From Thermocoleostomius sinensis A174 (GTDB taxonomy: Bacteria > Cyanobacteriota > Cyanobacteriia > Elainellales > Elainellaceae): 64,000 bases of DNA. The stretch covers positions 1,093,026 through 1,157,025 of the forward strand of contig NZ_CP113797.1 in NCBI RefSeq assembly GCF_026802175.1, read 5' to 3'. Numbering within the stretch: position 1 is the first letter of the stretch; the number at the start of each line of letters is the position of its first letter. Below are positions 40,005 to 48,351 of this stretch, piece after piece. The notes under the pieces are model-generated. The model saw nothing but the letters and a program-made list of their open reading frames with translations. It had not been told where the DNA came from and searched no databases. The translations under genes were made by a program, and so were the position numbers.

Positions 40005-40155
40005 GATGTATCCTCTGATTTGAGCGGTAGTTGAGCAATGGAATGGTGAAGCTGTGTGCAGCAGAAAAGCCCAAACTGCAACCAGTAACTTCTGTTCGCT
40101 GGTGAGGATGTCCTCGTTGTCTAAGGAGTCTTAATTCCCATGATCTTGGAAATGC

Positions 40156-40995
40156 TTAGCTAATCAATAGCTTGCGCCATACCTTCCATCCTTGTACCAG
40201 AAGTTGCATCAGCGTTGGGTCTTCAATTTTGATACCAATGCAGGAAACCTCAGTTAATTCTTGAGTGGCGCTATAGATCGGCACATTCACCCATAAAATC
40301 CAATAGCGATCGCCGTTACAATCCCGATTTTCATTGATGTTAAGACTGTGAGATTCAGGAACCGTGCAAACCGATTGTAGCAATGTCACTAACGATCGGC
40401 CGCTACTTTCGGTTTCTGGAACAAACGATGTCGTAGCAGGTTGATGTAGCACGTCTTCTGCTGTAAAACCAAGCACCATTTCGGCTCCATGACTCCAAGC
40501 GGTCACTTCTGCTGTTGAACTACTCAACCTCACTTCAATTTTGTTGGTATGTATTCCGACATTACCTGTGATCCGATGCAACCAACCCAGCAAATATTTC
40601 ATCAACCGCCCATACAGCGGCAGTGGAGCAAGCGAATGAGAAAGCGACAAAAATTGTTCCACTCCATAGGCCAAAAGACTAATGCCCCGCCGCCAGCGAC
40701 AAACGTTCAAGCGACAAATTCCCAGGAGAATCGATATTCCCCAAGGAACCGATTGCAGTAAAATTTGAAGCTCGCTTCTGCTCTGGTCTTGCCATTTCTG
40801 CCGCTGATCAATGTAGTCCGAAATCATACCTTCAACATAGTCATGGTAAAGCGGGACGGTATGGTCTTGAACTGACAGCAACCAAGCTTTAACAAAGCTG
40901 CCGAACTTCCTTAAACACCAAGCAGATATTTGATCGAGCAAGCTATGCATCAAATTCTCGCGTGACAAAGCAAAAAGACGCTCCTTGTTAATCAA
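40156..40995 (-). CDS. PAS-domain protein of unknown output
   Basis: Residues about 160-265 look like a PAS domain (TAEVTAWSHGAEMVLGFTAE, DVLHQPATTSFVPE, NRDCNGDRYWILWVNVPIYS), with the Trp-rich C-terminal strand expected of PAS/PAC. The N-terminal 130 residues are helical with hydrophobic patches (VPWGISILLGICRLNVCRW, LLAYGVEQFLSLSHS), perhaps membrane-associated. No kinase, DNA-binding or enzymatic domain is attached, so it would be a sensor or adaptor. The frame starts at TTG 40995 with no clear ribosome-binding site; ATG 40950 is an alternative. It is divergent from the PadR gene across 390 bases. Confidence 0.65.
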   Translation of the reverse strand: MINKERLFALSRENLMHSLLDQISAWCLRKFGSFVKAWLLSVQDHTVPLYHDYVEGMISDYIDQRQKWQDQSRSELQILLQSVPWGISILLGICRLNVCRWRRGISLLAYGVEQFLSLSHSLAPLPLYGRLMKYLLGWLHRITGNVGIHTNKIEVRLSSSTAEVTAWSHGAEMVLGFTAEDVLHQPATTSFVPETESSGRSLVTLLQSVCTVPESHSLNINENRDCNGDRYWILWVNVPIYSATQELTEVSCIGIKIEDPTLMQLLVQGWKVWRKLLIS

Positions 40996-41389
40996 AATTT
41001 CAACCCATAGGCAAATGATGCAATTTACTAGACTGAATAGCGATTTTCGTCAACGGGAAATGACCTACTGATTTAATTAATTACATATCTATCAAAAAAG
41101 GATAAATTGACACAATAAAAATATGAGATTTCTTAAATTGATGGTATGTTGATTATCGAATTTGTATAATATAACGATGGACATCTCACTCTAGTGAGCA
41201 AATACGTCAGATGTCTAGCTCATGACTACCTGGCGTTGCTTCGCTGTCTTGTCTGATCAAAGTCTGATCGGATATAGTCTGCGGCTAGTTTGGTTCATTG
41301 GCTCGATTGATGAACCCTTGAGTTCAATCAATGTTTAGTGTTGCTGACAATCTGTCCCATCAGGGCAACTCTCAACCAAAGGAGGATAC
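40996..41389. other. AT-rich divergent promoter region (PAS protein / PadR)
   Basis: No gene is seen. The region holds small inverted repeats, GACATC...GATGTC (41182 and 41212) enclosing CTCACT-CT-AGTGAG, which could be an operator for the divergent genes, and a strong AAAGGAGGA ribosome-binding site before the PadR start. Confidence 0.4.
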
Positions 41390-41866
41390 ATGTTCAACGA
41401 GACAGCTTCTTCAGTCAACAAAGTGGAGCACAGCAGCCATTTTGCCAGTCCTGAAGAGGTGACGACTACTCGCAAGGACGAAAAGAAACTTAAAGCGCAT
41501 CAGGAACAGGTATCGCATCGCCAGTTTGCCAAAAAGGATGCATCTTACGAAGACATTACCATTTCCAAATTGGAGGAGGAAATTCTCAACCTATTGGCAG
41601 GCAAAGAGTTGTACGGTTTACAGATTATCGAAGCATTCGCAGAGTCAAGTAGCGGTAAGCGGACGATCGGTGTTGGTAGCCTCTATCCGACCTTAAACCG
41701 GCTGGAAGAAAAAGGACTAGTCAACTCTTGGATGAAGGATCGTCCGGCAGATGAGCGAGGAGGAGCGAGAAGAAAATACTTTCGCATCACACAGCTTGGG
41801 TTGATGGTCATGACTGAAGCTGAGAAATTCCGTAGAAAGCTCTACGAGTGGCGACCTGCAACCTAA
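41390..41866 (+). CDS. PadR family transcriptional regulator
   Basis: The PadR winged helix occupies about residues 60-140: LEEEILNLLAGKELYGLQII, GVGSLYPTLNRLEEKGLVNS and RKYFRITQLGLMVMTE. PadR proteins are dimeric repressors of detoxification, exporter or stress genes. The 55-residue N-terminal extension (Glu/Lys/Gln-rich) is not part of the domain and is probably disordered. AAAGGAGGA gives a strong ribosome-binding site for the ATG. An intrinsic terminator follows at 42002. The divergent PAS gene and the next membrane protein gene are candidate targets, without direct evidence. Confidence 0.9.
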   Translation: MFNETASSVNKVEHSSHFASPEEVTTTRKDEKKLKAHQEQVSHRQFAKKDASYEDITISKLEEEILNLLAGKELYGLQIIEAFAESSSGKRTIGVGSLYPTLNRLEEKGLVNSWMKDRPADERGGARRKYFRITQLGLMVMTEAEKFRRKLYEWRPAT

Positions 41867-42001
41867 TAGTGCCGCATCTGCCCTCTGTTTCAATGCGTTA
41901 AATAGCTGCTTAGGACAGCCACGGCATTGGAGCCGTCAGCAAATTTAGGACTTGTGCTTTTCTGGCATACTCGTCGTTGGGTAATTTTATCATCAATTTA
42001 C

Positions 42002-42031
42002 AGACAGCAACTCTGCTGTCTTATTTTTTTG
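42002..42031 (+). terminator. Intrinsic terminator after the PadR gene
   Basis: AGACAGCA/TGCTGTCT (8-bp stem, loop ACTC) is followed by TATTTTTTT. Confidence 0.9.
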
Positions 42032-42124
42032 ATAATTATTCTTCTTCTCAAGAATTGGCATCTGCGAGCAAATATCAAAAATATATAATATGATCATGGT
42101 ATCGCTTGATTCTCAGGAGGGGCG

Positions 42125-43081
42125 ATGCGATTTAAATTGAAACTATTCCTTCCAAAGCTTCGGGTCAAAATCGCTGCTTTCCTGGCAATCGCCATTGCTT
42201 TTGCCTCAACTTTGCTCTTAGTCGATCGCTATCAAGTCCAACAGCAGTATCAAAATCAGGAATTTATCAGCCAAATTAACGCAGCTTGGCTGGCTGGGAA
42301 TTATCAAGATTGTATAAACAAAGCACAACAGGTGGCTCTAAATTCACCCGTTTCCCAAGAAGCTCAGATGCTATCGCAGTTTTGTCAAGATGCGATCGAT
42401 CGAGCAACCTTAGCGTCTGCCAGAGCGTTGGCTACCGTCGATCAATTGGAACGAGCGATCGGTCTTGCAACCAGTATTTCTGCCGATTCTGCTCACTTTG
42501 CAGCGGCTCACCAGGACATTGAAACGTGGTCGGTTCACGTGTGGGAACTAGCCCAACGCTACTATTGGTCTGCCATTGATCAATTAGACCTTGCCGTTAC
42601 AACGGCGAATAGCATTCCTGAACGCTGCTCTATTTATCTCACTGTGCGGCAACAGGTTCAAGCGTGGCAGCGAACTTGGGAAACGAATCAACGCCATTGG
42701 CGGGCGGCTGACATAGCGATCGAGATAAATGATCTAGAACAAGCCGCAACCGAATTGGCGCATGTGGTGAAGCATCCCTACTGGGACATGCGAATTCTGC
42801 CGTTGATTGAGCGACTTCAGGCGAAACAGCAGCAGTATCAAGCCCTGGTCATGGAGATTCAGCGACACCTACAACAAGGAGAGCTAGAGGTAGCCAGAAA
42901 CAAAACCAGTCAGCTTCCGCTGACAGGGGCATTAGGAGAAAAACGAGCAGAGCTAACGGCTGCGATCGATCGAGCAGAGGCAAGAAAATCGCCCAACATG
43001 GTCCCTTTGGAAACCGTCGTCGGGGTACTGCTGCTATTCTTCGAGATATTGATCGAAATTGGGGCACGGCGAGTTAGATAG
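42125..43081 (+). CDS. Helical protein with membrane segments at both ends, unknown
   Basis: I do not recognise the family. The 318-residue protein begins with a transmembrane or signal-anchor helix (IAAFLAIAIAFASTLLLVDR, about residues 17-37) and ends with a second helix (LETVVGVLLLFFEILIEIGA). The soluble middle part is all-helical with repeated alanine-rich 30-40-residue units (INAAWLAGNYQDCINKAQQV, LARALATVDQLERAI, ITEINDLEQAATELAHVV) reminiscent of TPR-like repeats. AGGAGG lies five bases before the ATG. It is convergent with the epimerase gene and isolated by the PadR terminator. Confidence 0.65.
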   Translation: MRFKLKLFLPKLRVKIAAFLAIAIAFASTLLLVDRYQVQQQYQNQEFISQINAAWLAGNYQDCINKAQQVALNSPVSQEAQMLSQFCQDAIDRATLASARALATVDQLERAIGLATSISADSAHFAAAHQDIETWSVHVWELAQRYYWSAIDQLDLAVTTANSIPERCSIYLTVRQQVQAWQRTWETNQRHWRAADIAIEINDLEQAATELAHVVKHPYWDMRILPLIERLQAKQQQYQALVMEIQRHLQQGELEVARNKTSQLPLTGALGEKRAELTAAIDRAEARKSPNMVPLETVVGVLLLFFEILIEIGARRVR

Positions 43082-43143
43082 CCACTTAAATTGATCGTTC
43101 CCTGAACGCTATTTCTAACCGTGGGTTTCATCCTTGCGTTCGT

Positions 43144-44217
43144 TTAATGTTGTTTCTCTAATGTTGTTTCTCCATCCCTTGCCATCACTCCCAAGCCCGG
43201 ACTGTTATTGGGAACGAGGCAACCTGCTTGCATAAACGCGCCCACAAACGGATCGTCGCGTAAGTTGAGATGGCTATCAAGATCAAGGTGATCGGCGAAG
43301 GGGGCAAGGTGAGCAGCGGCAGTATTAGACAGGGCACTGTCGGAATAGCAGCCAAACATAATTTGCAGACCGCAGGCTTTTGCAGTATGAATCATACGCC
43401 AGGCTTCGCTTAATCCGCCCGACTTCATCAGTTTGATGTTGATACCATGCACTCGATCGGCCAACTTGGGGATATCAGCACTTGTAAAGCAGCTTTCATC
43501 GACAAAAAGGGGCAGCGGAGATTGTTGATAAAGGTGCGGCAAATCATCCTCTTGTCCACGGGCAAGGGGCTGTTCTATATAGGTGATGCCCTGTTCAGCC
43601 AACCAGTGGCTCATAGTAATAGACTCGTCCAAACTCCAACCACCGTTAGCATCAATGCTCAGTTTTGCGGCAGTAGGGGCAACCGCTTGAACTGCTTTCA
43701 GCATGGACTGGTCGGCGGCGATGCCTGCTGGACTACCCAACTTGACTTTGATAGCTTTCACGACAGTGGTTTGTTGCCAATCAAGCAGGCGTTGTTGGGC
43801 TGCTTCGGGTGAACTAATGCCGATCGTCACAGAGGTAGGTCCAATCTGCTGGCGATCGAGTCCCCACAGTTGCCACAGCGGTAGCCCCACTCGTTTGCCC
43901 AACCAGTCATGTAACGCCACATCTAAAGACGTGCGGACAGCAGACAGAACATGTTCTGCTTGTAAGAAGCGATCAATGGCTTGACGATCGTAGGGAGTAT
44001 AATCTGATAGCTTCGGAATCAGGGCTTGAAGCTGTGCCAACAAGGTTTCGGTGAGTTGAGGCTGCTGACCGATCGAAAAAGGTGAAGCCTCTCCCCAGCC
44101 AGCAATGCCTTCATGCTCGACCATCACCCACAGGTTGGTACTGGTGGCTGTTGTTCCTCGACTGATGGTGAGTGGAACGCGCTTATGAACGGTAAAGGGT
44201 TTAACTTGAATTTGCAT
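43144..44217 (-). CDS. Enolase-superfamily dipeptide epimerase (L-Ala-D/L-Glu type)
   Basis: The protein is a muconate-lactonizing-enzyme subgroup member of the enolase superfamily. IKVKLGSPAG gives the catalytic KxK Lys, LSIDANGGWS the first metal Asp, YIEQPLARG the metal Glu, LFVDESCF the third metal ligand, and INIKLMKSGG the second catalytic Lys. This set with INIKxMKxGG and the FGCYSDSALSNTAAAHLA end matches L-Ala-D/L-Glu and related dipeptide epimerases, which recycle peptidoglycan peptides. Exact dipeptide preference is not certain. It begins with MQIQVKPFTVHKRVPLTIS, the usual N-terminal capping strand. Confidence 0.9.
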   Translation of the reverse strand: MQIQVKPFTVHKRVPLTISRGTTATSTNLWVMVEHEGIAGWGEASPFSIGQQPQLTETLLAQLQALIPKLSDYTPYDRQAIDRFLQAEHVLSAVRTSLDVALHDWLGKRVGLPLWQLWGLDRQQIGPTSVTIGISSPEAAQQRLLDWQQTTVVKAIKVKLGSPAGIAADQSMLKAVQAVAPTAAKLSIDANGGWSLDESITMSHWLAEQGITYIEQPLARGQEDDLPHLYQQSPLPLFVDESCFTSADIPKLADRVHGINIKLMKSGGLSEAWRMIHTAKACGLQIMFGCYSDSALSNTAAAHLAPFADHLDLDSHLNLRDDPFVGAFMQAGCLVPNNSPGLGVMARDGETTLEKQH

Positions 44218-44529
44218 GGGGTGTCAATCTAGAAACGGCTGGCAGCCTAGGCAAATATGATAGGATGGATTGCAATTTCAAAATACTTTACAAGATACTT
44301 GAAATGGTGCTCGACTACAAATAATTGGCTACAAATTAGTCATAAACTAATCATTGAACTATGTCTTATACAACGTTTCCAAACTCATGACATTTATATG
44401 GATTTCGTAAGGGCATTTTGAAAACGCTCTGATAGTTAGATTAAGGTTGGCAAATCATGCCTGAATTTAGCAACGCTGCTCATTTATTAGTAGTGGAGTG
44501 CAAAGTTAGGTTGTGCAAGCAATAAATCA
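44218..44529. other. AT-rich spacer
   Basis: The 312 bases between the epimerase gene and the membrane-protein gene are AT-rich and carry no gene or repeat that I can support; they should contain two divergent promoters. Confidence 0.45.
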
Positions 44530-46464
44530 ATGAAATATAACCTTCATGTTATTAATGCTATTAAATCGATCGCGTTTCGCTACCCAAATATTGTTTGGGG
44601 ATTATTGATTTTTTCAACCTGTTTATTTGTGTACTTGAGCAACGGTAGTGATTTTTTCCTTGGCTCTAGTGACAATATTCCTAACTCGCTCCTTGCATTC
44701 AATTGGCTAGAAAATCAAACATTAGACTTCAATCGCTTCCAAAATAGTTATCCCTATTTAGGCGGTGAATCTCCTTATTTCTTTGCTAAAGGATTGAATG
44801 GTGAATTGACCTCGCGTTATCCTATTGGAACCGCAGTCATTACCTTTCCTTTGTATGTTGGCTTTTACTTGTACTTGAAATTAGATACCTTAGTGCAAAG
44901 CATAAGGATTGGACAACCTGTTGATTTCATAGACATTGCCAGTCAGGACTTTAGAATTTACCGAACTAGCTTTAGCAAGCTAGCAGGAGCGATCGCAACA
45001 GCGTTTTCTGTTGTGCTGTTCTACTTCACAGTTCGACTCAAATTTAGTCAGAGCATTGCCCTCATTTCAACTTTCATCTTTGCCTTTGCCACCTCTAGTT
45101 GGGTATTGAATTCGCAAGATTTGCGACAACATACGATTTCTAATTTAGTATTAATCACTATCATTTTCTGTCTCATGAAAGCCGATCGGAGACAGGGAAA
45201 GGCTCGACGAATTTTATTGTTGTTGGCAGGTATATTTTGCGGACTATTGCCCAGTGTGCGCGTAACTAGCGGAATTTTTTCCTTGATGGCTGCCCTCTAC
45301 ACCCTCTCTGCCTTTCGCAAAGAAGCTATTTTTTTTCTGTTGGGTTTGCCCAGCGTGCTGCTACATTTCGCTTGGAATGCCTACTATTTTGGGTTTGACA
45401 ATCTAATTTCAGGTGGCTACGTTGAGCAGTTTGAAAATCGCCCGTCAACGTACAAATTTACCCTGACGCAATTTCGCACTGCTGCACTTGGTCTGTTGAT
45501 TAGCCCCAGTGAAGGATTGTTTGCTTATTCTCCGGTGCTGTTGTTTGCCATTCCAGGAGCCTATCAGGTGTTTCGACACCGCGCCGGACGCGACGAAAAA
45601 CTGCTGCTGTGCCTAACGGTAGCGGCGATCGGGTTATTTATTAACTACGGCTTTTATGGATCTTGGGCGGGCGGTAGCGATTCCTATGGGTGCCGCTTTT
45701 TAACCGATACATTGCCTGTTGCTTGCTTGCTGGTAGCTTATTGTCTAGCCGCTATAGTAAGACCGATCGAGCAGGTCACGCTCGATCGCCACCGACCTGT
45801 TGCCACAACCAAGCTGGCTTCTGGCTTGCTCACACTTTTTCTAGTTACAACTCTCGTTTCTACAGGCATCCAAGCAATCGGAGCCTATAGTTCTACTGAT
45901 TGGGGCGCGTCGCCAATTCCAGTATTGGCCGATCGCAGTAGACTGTGGCAGCTACAGGATAGCCGAATTGAACGCCATTTTCGCAATTTGCTGATCCGCA
46001 TTCATCCTCCCATTCACGATCGGAAACAGTATGTGCGCGGGTTGGATGGGCGCGTTAATAAAGTAGAAGTACTAGCCCAAGGCAATGTCACTGACATCAG
46101 CAATGGATTGGTGATCGAATCAAAACGGCGCAGGCTGGTTCGGGCAACACTGGTCAATACTGGCACATCACCCTGGTTTGGTTATCAAACTGGCATGGTG
46201 AAACAAGGGGAAACCAAGCTGCGCGTTCACTTTGTCGATGCTAATGGTAACAAGTTCCCTCCCCGTGAAAGCCGCTGGCTCAATATTGCTGGAATGCCAA
46301 CCTCTGGAGAAACAACCGAGGCGATCGGACGAATTATGTTTCCCAGAGAGCCAGGAACTTATCAAATGGTGTTTGATGTGTTCGCATGGGGCTTGGATAA
46401 TGCTCCAAATAAGAACAAGCCACCAGTCTATGCGCTTGATGTTACGGTTGTCCCTAGAAGTTAG
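44530..46464 (+). CDS. Multi-pass membrane protein, GT-C glycosyltransferase-like
   Basis: The 644-residue protein has about ten transmembrane helices (for example VWGLLIFSTCLFVYLS, FSVVLFYFTV, ILLLLAGIFCGLLPSVRVTS) and a soluble C-terminal domain of about 170 residues rich in beta strands. GSSDNIPNSLLAFN after the first helix and SRYPIGTAVITFPLY resemble the first periplasmic loop of GT39-like (GT-C) lipid-linked sugar transferases, where an acidic residue is catalytic. The identification is by layout; a specific donor or acceptor cannot be named. The start is ATG with no strong ribosome-binding site. It stands alone before the AAA_35 gene. Confidence 0.55.
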   Translation: MKYNLHVINAIKSIAFRYPNIVWGLLIFSTCLFVYLSNGSDFFLGSSDNIPNSLLAFNWLENQTLDFNRFQNSYPYLGGESPYFFAKGLNGELTSRYPIGTAVITFPLYVGFYLYLKLDTLVQSIRIGQPVDFIDIASQDFRIYRTSFSKLAGAIATAFSVVLFYFTVRLKFSQSIALISTFIFAFATSSWVLNSQDLRQHTISNLVLITIIFCLMKADRRQGKARRILLLLAGIFCGLLPSVRVTSGIFSLMAALYTLSAFRKEAIFFLLGLPSVLLHFAWNAYYFGFDNLISGGYVEQFENRPSTYKFTLTQFRTAALGLLISPSEGLFAYSPVLLFAIPGAYQVFRHRAGRDEKLLLCLTVAAIGLFINYGFYGSWAGGSDSYGCRFLTDTLPVACLLVAYCLAAIVRPIEQVTLDRHRPVATTKLASGLLTLFLVTTLVSTGIQAIGAYSSTDWGASPIPVLADRSRLWQLQDSRIERHFRNLLIRIHPPIHDRKQYVRGLDGRVNKVEVLAQGNVTDISNGLVIESKRRRLVRATLVNTGTSPWFGYQTGMVKQGETKLRVHFVDANGNKFPPRESRWLNIAGMPTSGETTEAIGRIMFPREPGTYQMVFDVFAWGLDNAPNKNKPPVYALDVTVVPRS

Positions 46465-46602
46465 CTGTGACTCAGATAGGACAGAAATGTCAGGAATGAT
46501 GGCGCATTTCATTGGAAGTGATTGTAATAGGTTCATGCATCACAACTGCCGCTATAGTGGGCTAAACCTTGTTGTAGGATCTGTCTGCTGCACCACTTGA
46601 AC

Positions 46603-47937
46603 ATGGCACAAAGTTACCCATCAAAACGTCGCCGCCGCCGGGGGGTGGTTCTCACAACCCACGGATTGCAGAAGCTCCAAGATGCTAAAGAATTGGCGGA
46701 GCTAGAAGAGAACGCTGGCAATCGCTATACTCTAGAGGCACTGAGTGAACGCACAGGTCTAGCTGTAGATACTTTGATGAAAGTGTTTGCGGGTGAGGCA
46801 GGGGTAGATCGACAGACATTGAAATTATGCTTTAAAGCGTTTAATTTGCAGTTAGAGACCGCAGATTATCATTATCCTGAATCCGAACCTCCAGAGAAGT
46901 TAAAGACAGAATCGCTCCAATCGTTGAGCGAGCCAGAATTACCAGAAGGACAAGTGCCGCTTGGCTCTGTGTTTTACATGGAGCGACCGCCGATCGAAGC
47001 GGACAGCTACAAAACCATCTTGCAACCGGGTGCTCTGATTCGCATTAAGGGACCGCGCCGCATGGGCAAAACCTCGCTGATGGTACGAGTGCTCGATTAT
47101 GCTGCTCAACAGCACTATCAAACGGTGTCACTCAGTTTACAGCTTGCCGATCGCCAAGTTTTTCAAGATTTGAACCGATTTTTGCAGTGGTTCTGTGCCA
47201 GTGTGGGGCTAGGGCTTCAGTTACCCAGTCGCTTGACAGACTATTGGGATGATCTATTTGGCAGCCAAATTAGCTGCAAGATGTATTTTGAACAATACCT
47301 ATTGACCGCCATTGCCCATCCGCTTGTTTTGGGACTGGATGATGTCGATCGCCTGTTTCAATTTCCTCATCTAGCCAGTGACTTTTTTGGGCTATTGCGC
47401 AGTTGGCATGAAGAAGGCAAAAACCGGGAGATTTGGAAGAAATTGCGGCTGGTGGTAGTCCATTCTAATGAGGTTTATATTCCGTTAGAGGCTAATCGAT
47501 CGCCGTTTAATGTCGGGCTGCCTATTGAACTTAAACCGTTCACTGTGGTACAAGTGCAAACGCTCGCCAATCGATATGGCTTGTCGTGGTCAGTAGAAGA
47601 TGCCAAGAAGTTGATGGATCTGGTTGATGGTCACCCTTTTCTAGTGCGCCAAGGGTTACATCATATTTGGCACAACAATGTCACCCTAGATGAATTAGTT
47701 CAAACACCAGCCAGTGGAGAAGGCATCTACTACGAGCATTTACAGCAACAGTTGTGGTATCTTCAGCAACAACCAGAACTAGCTGAGGTGTTTGCTCAAG
47801 CGCTGACACAATCATCCACAGAGTTCGATTTGGTGCAGTTGTCGAAACTGCAAAGTATGGGATTGGTTCATCTACAAGGCAATCGACCCGTTCCAAGCTG
47901 TCGATTATATCGTCAGTATTTTCAGTCTCATCGATAG
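46603..47937 (+). CDS. AAA_35-type ATPase with N-terminal HTH-like domain
   Basis: The protein has a basic HTH-like N-terminus (RRRRGVVLTTHGLQKLQDAK, YTLEALSERTGLAVDTLMKV, residues about 5-85) of the kind found in cyanobacterial signalling NTPases, and an AAA-like domain (PLGSVFYMERPPIEADSYKT). Walker A is KGPRRMGKTSLM (about residue 150), Walker B LVLGLDDVDRLF (about 240) and the sensor region LRLVVVHSNEVYIPLEANRS. A C-terminal winged-helix-like part follows. These ATPases belong to the STAND/AAA signalling class and are often linked to sensor genes. ATG 46603 is preferred to TTG 46597. A histidine-kinase operon with another AAA_35 gene lies 414 bases downstream. Confidence 0.82.
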   Translation: MAQSYPSKRRRRRGVVLTTHGLQKLQDAKELAELEENAGNRYTLEALSERTGLAVDTLMKVFAGEAGVDRQTLKLCFKAFNLQLETADYHYPESEPPEKLKTESLQSLSEPELPEGQVPLGSVFYMERPPIEADSYKTILQPGALIRIKGPRRMGKTSLMVRVLDYAAQQHYQTVSLSLQLADRQVFQDLNRFLQWFCASVGLGLQLPSRLTDYWDDLFGSQISCKMYFEQYLLTAIAHPLVLGLDDVDRLFQFPHLASDFFGLLRSWHEEGKNREIWKKLRLVVVHSNEVYIPLEANRSPFNVGLPIELKPFTVVQVQTLANRYGLSWSVEDAKKLMDLVDGHPFLVRQGLHHIWHNNVTLDELVQTPASGEGIYYEHLQQQLWYLQQQPELAEVFAQALTQSSTEFDLVQLSKLQSMGLVHLQGNRPVPSCRLYRQYFQSHR

Positions 47938-47974
47938 AACAGTGTCTTCAATTACATACAGAATTCAAGCGGAG

Positions 47975-48190
47975 TCACAAGGGAGTCTGTCATGTTTCCT
48001 GTCACGTTTTGTCGTCCTTACCTTAACTCTGATTTAAATAGCACGCACACCAGATTCCCCCACCACCTGCGGCACCTCCCCTTACTAAGAGGTTGAGAAG
48101 GAGTTCGCTCTAGCTTCCCTTCTCTCTGCTTGGAAGAAAAGGGTGGGGGAAATGAGGGCTAGACTTACAAACGTGATATGCCCCAGTCAA
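47975..48190. repeat. Interspersed imperfect palindromic repeat, copy D
   Basis: GGGAGTCTGTCATGTTTCCT starts the block; it shares GGGAGYCTGTCATGT with copies A and C. TCCCCTTACTAAGAGGTTGA and, further on, AAAAGGGTGGGGGAAATGAG are parts of the degenerate palindrome. It fills most of the 414-base spacer before the histidine kinase gene. Confidence 0.6.
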
Positions 48191-48351
48191 AACGTTGTCA
48201 ACGTTTAGGATTTTAAGAAAGTTGCTTAAGATCGGAAAAACTGGCTTATCTTAGGTGGCTTCCCGCAAGTTCCACTCCAATAATTGAATTAATCTTCTCT
48301 CTAAGAACAAACCGTATGATTGATCACCGCTAGGGGATCTGTGTACTGCTC

